This document shows, piece after piece, positions 1 to 5,645 of a DNA stretch of 5,881 bases; position 1 is the stretch's first letter, and each line of letters opens with the position of its first letter. The stretch is taken from assembly GCA_964431205.1 (NCBI GenBank), contig CAYSIX010000240.1, positions 1 through 5,881 on the forward strand, read 5' to 3'. Source of the stretch: CAYSIX01 sp964431205 (GTDB lineage Bacteria > Planctomycetota > Phycisphaerae > Phycisphaerales > Phycisphaeraceae). A program made the position numbers and the translations under genes. The notes below the pieces were generated by a model. That model searched no databases and was not told where the DNA came from. It was given only the letters and a program-made list of their open reading frames with translations.

Positions 1-1042
1 GTTTGGTCGCGCGGTGGCAGACGTAGTAGCGGTAGCGCTTCTGGACACCGTCGGCTGACCGCCTCGCCGTGTACGTCGGCGACATCGAGCAGCCGCAGGC
101 CTTGCAGACCAGCAGCCCGCGGAGCAGCGCCTCATCGGAGCGAGCGCCGTTCGCGCATCCGGGGGCCGGGCCGGGGGCGTGGCCGCCCGCGTGTCCGTTC
201 CCCGCCAGCTTCGCCTGTACCTGTTGCCATAATCCCGGGGGCACGATGGCGTCCTGCTCGCCGTCGTAGACCTCGCCCTCGAACGACACCTTGCCGATGT
301 AGGTCACGTTGGTCAGGATCCGCCACAGGCGGCCCTTGTCGATGGGCCCGCCGCCCCGCTGCTTGCCCGCCCGCGTGGTCCAGCGCTTGGTCGTCCAGCC
401 CAGCCTCGACGCCTCCTCGACCACCGGCATCATCGCCCCGTGCTCGACGTACAGCTCGAACAGGCGGCGTACGCGTTCGGCCTCTTGCTCGTTGATCACC
501 AGCTTCGCGCCGCCCGCCACTTCCGGCGGCCGGGCCACGTCGTAGCCCAGGATAGGTCGGCCGCCCCAGAGCTTGCCCCTGCGGCGCATGGCCGCGATCT
601 TGTCGCGGGTGCGCTCGCTGATGATCTCGCGCTCGAACTGGGCGAAGCTCAGGAGGATGTTCAGCGTCAGCCTGCCCATGGAGCTGGTCGTGTTGAACTG
701 CTGGGTGACCGAAACCAGCGCCACGCCGCGGCGGTCCAGCTCCTCCATGATCCGGGCGAAGTCCATCAGCGATCGCGACAGGCGGTCGATCTTATAAATG
801 ACGATGGCGTCGATGCGGCCCTCGCGCACGTCGGCGAGCAGTCGCTGGAACGCGGGCCGGTCGGTGTTGCCGCCCGAGTACCCGCCGTCGTCGTAGCGGG
901 TGTCCAGCGCTTCCCAGCCCTCGGCGCGCTGGCTGGCAATGTAGGCCTCGGCCGCCTCGCGCTGGGCGTCGAGCGAGTTGAACGCCTGCTCGAGGCCCTC
1001 CTCGGTGCTCTTGCGTGTGTAAATGGCACAGCGGATGGTCAC
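1..1042 (-). CDS. Large serine recombinase/integrase, C-terminus cut by window edge
   Basis: Site-specific recombinase that cuts and rejoins DNA through a serine-phosphate link, the likely integrase/excisionase of this element. The first 347 codons are visible with no stop. The resolvase domain begins with the catalytic motif YTRKST (Y8, R10, S12). The active-site arginines lie in YKIDRLSR (R87, R90), and the TSSMGRL segment leads into the long helix E. A 'recombinase' domain follows (around PILGYD and the AERVRRLFELY stretch), then a zinc ribbon with C313, C316 and C342. The chosen start is GTG at 1042-1040. Its GTGA overlap with the stop of the upstream DUF2924 gene suggests translational coupling, and it puts the catalytic serine at residue 12, as usual for the family. 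The coiled-coil/C-terminal part is off-window. The family call is firm; which att sites it uses cannot be read here. Confidence 0.96.
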   Translation of the reverse strand, partial: MTIRCAIYTRKSTEEGLEQAFNSLDAQREAAEAYIASQRAEGWEALDTRYDDGGYSGGNTDRPAFQRLLADVREGRIDAIVIYKIDRLSRSLMDFARIMEELDRRGVALVSVTQQFNTTSSMGRLTLNILLSFAQFEREIISERTRDKIAAMRRRGKLWGGRPILGYDVARPPEVAGGAKLVINEQEAERVRRLFELYVEHGAMMPVVEEASRLGWTTKRWTTRAGKQRGGGPIDKGRLWRILTNVTYIGKVSFEGEVYDGEQDAIVPPGLWQQVQAKLAGNGHAGGHAPGPAPGCANGARSDEALLRGLLVCKACGCSMSPTYTARRSADGVQKRYRYYVCHRATK

Positions 1043-1569
1043 GCGGGGTTCTCCTGGTCGGGCCGGCGCCGCTTGGTGAGGCCGAAGAACGCGTGGCCGG
1101 AGACGTGGGTGCCGGTGATCGCCTTCGCCGCGGCGCTGAGCGAGCGGTAGCGCTTGCCCGCGTGCTCGAAGCCGTCGGCCAGCACGGTGACCACGACGGT
1201 GCGGCCCTTGTAGCTACGAGTGATCTGGGTGCCGGGCGCCGGTAGGGCTCGTCTCGCTGCCGGTGCCGATCGATCGACGGTGTGGCCCTCGCCGGCCAAG
1301 GAATGGGTGCGGGGAATCCGGGGGTTCCGGGGGATCGTCGTCCGCAGGTCGCTGTCGCGGGCGATCTCCAGCGCCTTGCGGCGGACGCGCTCGGGCAGCC
1401 CACCCTCGGCGTTCGCCTGCATCCGCCACGCGAGCCGCTTGGTCAGGAACCGGCGATTGCCGCTGCGCGTCGGCTCGCCGAAGACCTGCTCATACTTCTC
1501 GCGCAGCTGCTTCGGCGTCATGCCCTGCATCGCGGCGAGCTCGGCTTGGATGTTCAGCGGTGCGGGCAT
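1039..1569 (-). CDS. DUF2924 family protein, partner of the recombinase
   Basis: A 176-residue protein with DUF2924 hallmarks. The N-terminal half has the Leu/Arg-rich helices (LREKYEQVFGEP at about 22-33, then FLTKRLAWRMQA at 41-52, then a GGLPERVRRKALEIA stretch). The C-terminal half has a basic beta-hairpin (YKGRTVVVTVLADGFEHAGK, about 120-139) followed by YRSLSAAAKAITGTHVSGHA and FFGL (141-164). The middle (75-115) is Pro/Arg-rich and probably disordered. DUF2924 genes are commonly found directly upstream of large serine recombinases; their biochemical role is not established. A DNA-binding or recombination-accessory role is my inference from the basic character and constant linkage. The start ATG at 1569-1567 is preceded by AGAGGA with 5 nt spacing. 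Its stop overlaps the recombinase GTG by 4 nt, so the two are almost certainly co-translated. Confidence 0.9.
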   Translation of the reverse strand: MPAPLNIQAELAAMQGMTPKQLREKYEQVFGEPTRSGNRRFLTKRLAWRMQANAEGGLPERVRRKALEIARDSDLRTTIPRNPRIPRTHSLAGEGHTVDRSAPAARRALPAPGTQITRSYKGRTVVVTVLADGFEHAGKRYRSLSAAAKAITGTHVSGHAFFGLTKRRRPDQENPA

Positions 1570-1605
1570 GTTCGTCCTCTACGGCATCTCCACGCCTTCC
1601 GGGGG

Positions 1606-1815
1606 TTAACCGTTGTGGTCGTCCCGTTGGACACTGAGCGGTATTTCGGCCCCGAAATCAAGGCCAAACGGCGTCCCTCGCCCCGATGTGGGCAACTTGT
1701 GCAACGCCGCCCGCTCGTGGAGCCTGACCACGGCTCGGGTGAGCAGGTCGGCGACCTCCTCGCGGCGGCAGGTAGGGCTGAGTTGGGCATGATCAGAGAA
1801 GCAAGATCGCGGCAT
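1606..1815 (-). CDS. Small conserved-looking protein heading the recombinase operon
   Basis: A 69-residue ORF (from the ATG at 1815-1813), 36 nt upstream of DUF2924 and on the same strand. The core reads CRREEVADLLTRAVVRLHER (about residues 16-35), a charged amphipathic helix, followed by a short segment containing GLDFGAEIPLSV (51-62). I recall similar short proteins before DUF2924-recombinase pairs, but I do not know a family name or function. An ATG at 1830 and a TTG at 1839 are possible alternative starts. The TTG has AGAGG 9 nt upstream but would overlap the -35 box of the divergent promoter, so I chose the shorter form with a weak GGGG. The existence of the gene is moderately supported; its exact start is uncertain. 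Confidence 0.55.
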   Translation of the reverse strand: MPRSCFSDHAQLSPTCRREEVADLLTRAVVRLHERAALHKLPTSGRGTPFGLDFGAEIPLSVQRDDHNG

Positions 1816-1832
1816 GATTGCCAACCCCATGT

Positions 1833-1861
1833 TTAACAACCGGGTCTGCCTCTCATATACT
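1833..1861 (+). promoter_or_regulatory. Sigma-70-type promoter for the 1914-2960 gene
   Basis: The -35 box TTAACA (1833-1838, 5 of 6 matches to consensus) and the -10 box TATACT (1856-1861, 5 of 6) are separated by exactly 17 nt. Transcription should start near 1867-1869, giving a leader of about 45 nt before the ATG at 1914. This is the clearest promoter in the window. It lies in the divergent gap, with the leftward integration genes starting on its other side. I saw no comparably good leftward promoter. Confidence 0.75.
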
Positions 1862-1868
1862 CCGTAGA

Positions 1869-1895
1869 GGCGCCGTATACGACGCCGGGTTTTTT
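1869..1895 (+). promoter_or_regulatory. Leader palindrome plus T6 run (operator or attenuator)
   Basis: An 18-base near-perfect palindrome (1869-1886, one mismatched pair) centred on GTATAC is followed by GGG and six Ts (1890-1895). It sits between the predicted start of transcription and the AGGGGA ribosome site. It could be a protein operator overlapping the start of transcription, for example for autoregulation by the winged-helix-like product, or a weak intrinsic attenuator. The sequence cannot separate these readings. Confidence 0.45.
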
Positions 1896-1913
1896 ACGAT
1901 CAGGGGAATGCCA

Positions 1914-2960
1914 ATGTCGAACGAGCCCCCATCCCTCGAGCTGTCAGACATCTATGCATTCATCCAAAATCTGAATCGCCTGGTTCAGGTAGTTGATAGG
2001 CAAAGTGGCATTACGCCATGTCACGACGGACTTGTCGAGTTGCCCGACGGGCCATACGACTTCGTACAGTCGCTTGTCTGGTCATTGCCAGAGGTATGTA
2101 ACTTCTTGACGCGCCAACGCACCTCGCCCGACGATACACGTCTGGCTGCCCTGATGGATCTTTCTGATGCGATCGACTTCGTTGCGAAACTGTTCTTTTC
2201 TGACGCAGTCAAGGGTGGAGGAGTTTGGACCACATGCGAGCGGTGCGCAGGAGACTTGGCGCCTGAGTGGGACAAGCACCGGCGAATGATTATGAATCGT
2301 ATAGGCGATTTGTGGCGATGGACCGAACTGGTAGGGCCACCGCCGTATCCTGGATGGACGCCAAGTGAGTATCGCGGTGGTGACGGCGGGACGAGCAGCC
2401 GCATCAGAGTGGCGGCCGCCCATGGTCAGACAGGTGCGACGGTCAGCGCCACCCCCACCACCGACACCGCCGAGACCGGCCAACAGAGGACAGATCTCAA
2501 AGAACCTCTTATGCGCGCGCACAAGCTCGGCACCCGAGTGTCCCCGCTGCAGGCCGCACAGCACGCCGGTCGGTCAACGACGGTGCAGCCCGTTCGATTC
2601 CCCACGCCCCTGAATGCGACGTGGCCTGACGTGGAGATCCGCTTTGTGGAGCCGGGAGGAGAGCGAGTCGCCATCCATGTGAAGAAGGTCACCGGTATCT
2701 ACACGCCCATCGAGATGGGCATGCTGGACCATCGAAAGAAGACACCTGATTACCAGTGGGACCTGCTCAAGCGACTGGCCCACGCACGTACCGGCGTGCT
2801 GACATGGGACGACCGCGGCGCCGATCGAAACATCAAAGACAGAAAGAAGAAGCTGTGCGCCCGCCTGCGCGAGTTCTTCGGCCTCGCCGGGAGCCCGATC
2901 TTCTGGGATTGCCGCGAGAGGGGGTATCGCTGGCGGTTCAGTATCGAGCCGTTCACGTAG
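1914..2960 (+). CDS. Unknown protein with C-terminal winged-helix-like domain (cargo gene)
   Basis: A 348-residue protein, not recognised as a whole. Residues 1-145 form a mostly helical domain with a CERC pair (C108, C111). Residues about 146-235 are a Gly/Ala/Thr-rich, probably disordered linker. Residues 239-345 look like a compact DNA-binding domain: beta strands (DVEIRFVEPGG), a helix before YQWDLLKRLAHA, then DRKKKLCARLREFFG and a closing GYRWRFSIEP. The LRxFF-to-GYRW arrangement (G337, Y338, W340) resembles the recognition helix and wing of OmpR-type winged helices. I infer regulation or DNA sensing, at low certainty. The start at 1914 is preferred because AGGGGA (1902-1907) lies 6 nt upstream; upstream in-frame starts have poor or no ribosome sites and reach into the promoter. 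Two sampled lines of the 5' half are 48-50% G+C, against 63-67% in flanking genes, suggesting separate origin. It has its own promoter and terminator. Confidence 0.82.
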   Translation: MSNEPPSLELSDIYAFIQNLNRLVQVVDRQSGITPCHDGLVELPDGPYDFVQSLVWSLPEVCNFLTRQRTSPDDTRLAALMDLSDAIDFVAKLFFSDAVKGGGVWTTCERCAGDLAPEWDKHRRMIMNRIGDLWRWTELVGPPPYPGWTPSEYRGGDGGTSSRIRVAAAHGQTGATVSATPTTDTAETGQQRTDLKEPLMRAHKLGTRVSPLQAAQHAGRSTTVQPVRFPTPLNATWPDVEIRFVEPGGERVAIHVKKVTGIYTPIEMGMLDHRKKTPDYQWDLLKRLAHARTGVLTWDDRGADRNIKDRKKKLCARLREFFGLAGSPIFWDCRERGYRWRFSIEPFT

Positions 2961-3002
2961 TCGAGACGGTGTAGAACGACTAGTCCCCAAGGAATCTTTG
3001 CG

Positions 3003-3029
3003 AATCCCGCCGTATCGGCGGGATTTTTT
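3003..3029 (+). terminator. Rho-independent terminator of the cargo gene
   Basis: A perfect 10-bp stem (3003-3012 with 3016-3025) closes a TAT loop, and a run of six Ts (3024-3029) follows directly. It lies about 42 nt after the stop codon at 2960 and is oriented for plus-strand transcription. There is no matching T-run for the minus strand, so it is one-directional. Confidence 0.92.
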
Positions 3030-3131
3030 CATGCGCGTAAACCGTCAGCGTTTCCGGGGTTACGGCGAATATGACCAGCAGCGGACGTGCCGGATCGGGT
3101 CGCGCCGCGGACTTGTCGCCAGTCCCGGGTA

Positions 3132-3224
3132 TCCGGTCTGGCCCATGAACTGGCCATAGCGCCCCTCGGGCACCCCGACGCCAGACCGGACCCCGAGGGG
3201 CTCTTTTTTACCCCGGAGTCTGGC
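3132..3224 (+). promoter_or_regulatory. Leader RNA with mutually competing helices before the sigma-like gene
   Basis: The 2961-3225 gap contains no gene. Segment A (3132-3142) is a perfect 11-base complement of A' (3180-3190). Segment B (3161-3170) is a perfect 10-base complement of B' (3192-3201). The order A-B-A'-B' means the helices interleave. A' can also pair with 3213-3224 (CCGG, a 2-nt bulge, then TCTGGC), which covers part of the GGAG ribosome site. The 3' part of A can instead form a small local hairpin (TGGCC 3139-3143 with GGCCA 3152-3156). This arrangement fits an attenuator or translational switch controlling the operon that starts at 3226. No ligand or protein partner can be named, and I could not find a convincing promoter between 3030 and 3131. 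Confidence 0.5.
3161..3209 (+). terminator. Intrinsic terminator in the leader of the sigma-helicase operon
   Basis: A perfect 10-bp GC-rich stem (3161-3170 with 3192-3201) has a 21-nt loop and is followed by six Ts (3204-3209). It lies just upstream of the ribosome site at 3215-3218, so if it forms it should stop transcription before the 3226 gene. The long loop contains A', half of a competing helix, so the terminator may be conditional. It could also simply be a second barrier behind the cargo gene. Confidence 0.65.
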
Positions 3225-3225
3225 A

Positions 3226-3765
3226 ATGGAAGTTCGCCACCCAAGTCCGCCCCACATCCCCGAACCTCTCATCCGCCGCGCCGCTGGCTCCGTCGTCGGC
3301 CGGTACGGTCTGACCACCTCCGATCGCCTCGACATCGAGCAGCACCTGCGAGCGCACCTGCTCCAGGGCTGGGACGGCTACGACCCAACGCGCAGCCAGC
3401 CGAACACCTTCGCCGATCGACTGGTGTCGAGGGCCCTGTCCACCCTCATCCGCAACCGCACCCGTCGGAAACGGGATCCGCGCCGCGTCGTCGCCCACAT
3501 CGGGCCGGGGCACTATGAGCCAGCGACCTCGCGCCGCGACGTCGATCTCTGGGTCCTTCATCTCGACGTGCGGATGGCGATGGAGCAACTCGACGGGATC
3601 GATCGCCGGTTCGCCGAGCACTTGATGTACTACGGGACCGAGGAAGCGGCGCGGCGGGTCGGCCTAACCGAACGCAGAGCACGTACCGCTCGGGCGCGCA
3701 TCGCCGAGTCGTTTCGCAGGTCTGGCATCCACCGTTACGTCACCGGCGACTGGGAGGTGAACTGA
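3226..3765 (+). CDS. Small sigma-70-like (ECF-type) transcription factor
   Basis: A 179-residue protein with a two-part sigma-like layout. A region-2-like part (about 30-87) reads DIEQHLRAHLLQGWDGYDP (36-54), then TFADRLVSRALSTLIRNR and a basic RRKRDPRR tail (80-87). This follows the pattern of planctomycete ECF-like sigma factors. The C-terminal helix-turn-helix, like sigma region 4, is EEAARRVGLTERRARTARAR (139-158). It probably directs RNA polymerase to, or regulates, genes of the element; this is inferred from fold-like features only. The start ATG at 3226 has GGAG 7 nt upstream. Its stop TGA overlaps the helicase ATG (TGATG), so the two are coupled. An alternative is a phage-type transcriptional regulator with the same HTH that does not act as a true sigma factor. 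Confidence 0.78.
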   Translation: MEVRHPSPPHIPEPLIRRAAGSVVGRYGLTTSDRLDIEQHLRAHLLQGWDGYDPTRSQPNTFADRLVSRALSTLIRNRTRRKRDPRRVVAHIGPGHYEPATSRRDVDLWVLHLDVRMAMEQLDGIDRRFAEHLMYYGTEEAARRVGLTERRARTARARIAESFRRSGIHRYVTGDWEVN

Positions 3766-5270
3766 TGGCACTGCCAACTCCCTCTCAATCTGCAACACGA
3801 AACAAGGTGATCCCGCCGCGCCCGACTGTGGCGATCACGCTGGAGCCGGTGCACGTGACGCCTGAACCCACGAACGGGCGGCCCAAGCCCCCCCAATCGC
3901 AACGTCGGGAATTGATCGACCTCGCGGATCTGGCGCGCCAAACCACCGACGCCGGCAACGCGGCGCGCCTCGCGATTCGATTCCTCAACCAGCTCAGGTT
4001 CGCCTACGGTCTCAATCAGTGGCTCGCATGGGACGGCCGGCGGTGGGCGACCGACCAATCGGGCACCGCCGTTTACCTCGCCACCGTCACCGCGCTCGCG
4101 ATCTACGACGAGGCCAAGTCGGCCGAGCGCGAAAGCACCCGTGAGGCCCTCACCAGATGGGCCCTCCAGTCGCAGAAACGGGAACGGATCAACGCGATGC
4201 TCGACCTGGCCAAGCCGTACCTATCGGTCACCCCCGATCAACTCGACGCTGATCCGTTCGTGTTCAACGTCACGAACGGGACGATCGACCTGAAGACCGG
4301 CAAACTGCACGACCACGACCCGTCGGCCCTGATCAGCAAGTTGGCCCCGGTCAAGCATGACCCCACAGCCGAGGCGCCGCGGTGGCTCGGGTTCCTCGAC
4401 CGCATCTTCGCCGGCGACGCCGAGTTGATCGAGTTCGTGCAGAGGTGGCTGGGTTATTGCATGACGGCCGACGTGCGCGAACAGCTCCTGCCGGTGCTCT
4501 TCGGCACAGGAGCCAACGGCAAATCAACGCTGCTCGATACGGTGGCGGCCGTTGTGGGCGACTACGCCGGTACCACCACAACGGACGTGCTCATCGAATC
4601 GCGCAGCAGCGCCAGCGAGACGAGGTACGAGCTGGCCGACCTCGTTGGGAAGCGGCTGATCGTCGCTAACGAAGCGGAGCGCGGCCGGCGTCTGCGATTG
4701 GGGCTCGTGAAGTCGCTCACCGGCGACGACCAGATCAAAGCTCGCCCGATCTATGGGCGGCCGTTCACGTATCACCGGACCTACAAGCCGCTGCTTGTGA
4801 CCAACCACAAACCGCGTGTTGATGAGGACTCGGAGGCCGCGTGGCGACGGCTACGTCTTATCCCGTTCAATGTCATCATTCCGAAGGCCGAGCGCGACCC
4901 GATGCTGCTCGCGAAGCTAAGGGCCGAGGGCTCCGGCATCCTGGCGTGGCTCGTGCGGGGCTGCCTCGATTGGCAGCGACATGGCCTAGGTGAACCGGAA
5001 GCGATTACGGTCGCCACCGGACTGTTTCGGATCGAGAGCAACCCGATGCTGTCCTGGATGAGCGAGTGTTGCACCCCGCACGCGAACAACTGGCAGAAGA
5101 CCGCCGAGCTGCGCCGGTCTTATGAGCAATACTGCGCCGAGAACGGCTTCACCCTGGAGAGCGGAAAAAGCTTCACCGACTTCCTGAGAGCGCAGGGGTT
5201 TACCCCAAAACCCCGCAACGCGGGCAAGGGTTGGGCTGGCATCGGCCTGCTCACAGAGGAGGGGCCATGA
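3765..5270 (+). CDS. Phage/plasmid D5/P4-family superfamily 3 helicase (C-terminal part of primase-helicases)
   Basis: A 501-residue ATP-driven replicative helicase, probably a ring-forming DNA unwinding enzyme acting at the element's origin. After a Pro-rich, likely disordered N-terminus (1-50), a D5_N-type region includes FVFNVTNGTIDLKTGKLH and ends in FVQRWLGYCMT. The SF3 ATPase follows: Walker A GTGANGKST (247-255), the Walker B-like LIVANEAE (298-305, acidic E303/E305), and motif C LLVTNHKP (343-350) with N347, then WRRLRLIPF. A C-terminal winged-helix-like tail (about 440-500) contains RRSYEQYCAENGF. There is no archaeo-eukaryotic primase domain at the N-terminus, so this is helicase only; a primase would have to come from elsewhere in the element or the host. 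The ribosome site GGAGG (3753-3757) is strong, with 7 nt spacing. Codon third positions are very GC-rich (27 of 28 in a sampled stretch). Confidence 0.94.
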   Translation: MALPTPSQSATRNKVIPPRPTVAITLEPVHVTPEPTNGRPKPPQSQRRELIDLADLARQTTDAGNAARLAIRFLNQLRFAYGLNQWLAWDGRRWATDQSGTAVYLATVTALAIYDEAKSAERESTREALTRWALQSQKRERINAMLDLAKPYLSVTPDQLDADPFVFNVTNGTIDLKTGKLHDHDPSALISKLAPVKHDPTAEAPRWLGFLDRIFAGDAELIEFVQRWLGYCMTADVREQLLPVLFGTGANGKSTLLDTVAAVVGDYAGTTTTDVLIESRSSASETRYELADLVGKRLIVANEAERGRRLRLGLVKSLTGDDQIKARPIYGRPFTYHRTYKPLLVTNHKPRVDEDSEAAWRRLRLIPFNVIIPKAERDPMLLAKLRAEGSGILAWLVRGCLDWQRHGLGEPEAITVATGLFRIESNPMLSWMSECCTPHANNWQKTAELRRSYEQYCAENGFTLESGKSFTDFLRAQGFTPKPRNAGKGWAGIGLLTEEGP

Positions 5271-5431
5271 CGGCTGCCGGCACAAAAAACCGCATTCTGA
5301 GCCCGCCAGAGGGGGCATGTCGGATCATACCGGCAAATCCCAAAGTTTCCCTATGCGCCCCCGCGTGGGAAACTCCTGAAAGTGCCGACATGACCCGGCG
5401 TGCCGTCATGGTCAAAGGGGTAAGCCCGTGA
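5267..5431 (+). CDS. Possible 54-residue micro-ORF coupled to the helicase
   Basis: The ATG at 5267 overlaps the helicase stop by 4 nt (ATGA), and AGGAGG (5257-5262) lies just upstream with 4 nt spacing. The predicted peptide begins MTAAGTKNRIL and has no recognised motif, membrane segment or signal. Its codon third positions are G or C in 33 of 54 codons, well below the helicase, and it contains a 7-bp inverted repeat. These argue for weak or recent coding, or none. Ribosome site and overlap are for; codon bias is against. Confidence 0.4.
   Translation: MTAAGTKNRILSPPEGACRIIPANPKVSLCAPAWETPESADMTRRAVMVKGVSP
5345..5373 (+). repeat. Inverted repeat GTTTCCC / GGGAAAC
   Basis: Perfect 7-base arms (5345-5351 and 5367-5373) surround a 15-nt spacer in which GCG and CGC can pair further. 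It lies inside the doubtful 54-residue ORF. A second, 6-base inverted repeat, CATGAC (5389-5394) / GTCATG (5405-5410), follows. These may be RNA hairpins between helicase and parB-like genes, or protein sites at an origin or partition locus. Confidence 0.5.
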
Positions 5432-5541
5432 CAACGAAAACGCCCCGATTTCAACCTGTGGACGCTGACTTTCGCCCCGCTGGCCCACCCCATGCCACCG
5501 GGCCGCCGTGTGGCAGTATTGACCCTGACCACATGACATGA
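5428..5541 (+). CDS. Possible 37-residue micro-ORF
   Basis: The GTG at 5428 overlaps the preceding TGA (GTGA), with AAGGGG (5415-5420) 7 nt upstream. The peptide is Pro/Asp-rich (VTTKTPRFQPVDADFR and so on) without any recognised domain. Only 21 of 37 codons end in G or C, so coding support is poor. Its own stop overlaps an ATG at 5538 that is in frame with the ParB-like gene. It is listed because of the chained overlaps and ribosome site, but it may be chance. Confidence 0.25.
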   Translation: MTTKTPRFQPVDADFRPAGPPHATGPPCGSIDPDHMT

Positions 5542-5550
5542 CGTGCAGCC

Positions 5551-5584
5551 TCGTCTCGGCGGTGCCGCTGCACCGCTGGGGCGG
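5551..5584 (+). promoter_or_regulatory. 15-bp RNA hairpin upstream of the ParB-like gene
   Basis: Arms 5551-5565 and 5570-5584 pair without mismatch around a CGCT loop: 11 Watson-Crick pairs and 4 G-U wobbles. The wobbles would be A-C mismatches on the other strand, so the structure favours a plus-strand transcript. No T-run follows, so it is not an ordinary intrinsic terminator. It lies about 60 nt before the ATG at 5646 and may protect or control the downstream message, or be a Rho/processing site. Confidence 0.6.
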
Positions 5585-5645
5585 CAATCAACGGAGCCTC
5601 GAACTGACCAGACCATCACCCCCGAGCCCTTCCGGAGCCCCTGAT

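Noticed and set aside
440..1150. Long plus-strand open frame of 236 codons
   Set aside because: It lies opposite the recombinase, whose catalytic and zinc motifs are intact; high GC opens the antisense frame. No motif or ribosome site.
1282..1836. Plus-strand open frame of 184 codons
   Set aside because: Antisense shadow of DUF2924 and the small upstream gene; no recognisable domain, and it would run through the promoter at 1833.
1818..1913. Longer N-terminus for the cargo gene starting upstream of its promoter
   Set aside because: It would require translation from before the -35 box. The ribosome site AGGGGA fits the ATG at 1914, and the extra residues look random.
1908..1913. ATG at 1908 as start of the cargo gene
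   Set aside because: It directly abuts AGGGGA and leaves no spacing; the ATG at 1914 has 6 nt.
3132..3201. A simultaneous A-A'/B-B' pseudoknot
   Set aside because: Only one nucleotide joins A' to B', so a classic compact pseudoknot is sterically doubtful with 11- and 10-bp stems; competing helices are the simpler reading. Not excluded.
5251..5619. Minus-strand open frame of 122 codons between helicase and ParB
   Set aside because: No ribosome site or domain recognised, opposite direction to the operon, and it covers the plus-strand hairpins and ribosome sites.
5538..5645. 36-residue N-terminal extension of the ParB-like protein
   Set aside because: The frame is open and ATG 5538 overlaps a stop, but there is no ribosome site and the extension runs through a stable hairpin; 5646 has GGAG at proper spacing.
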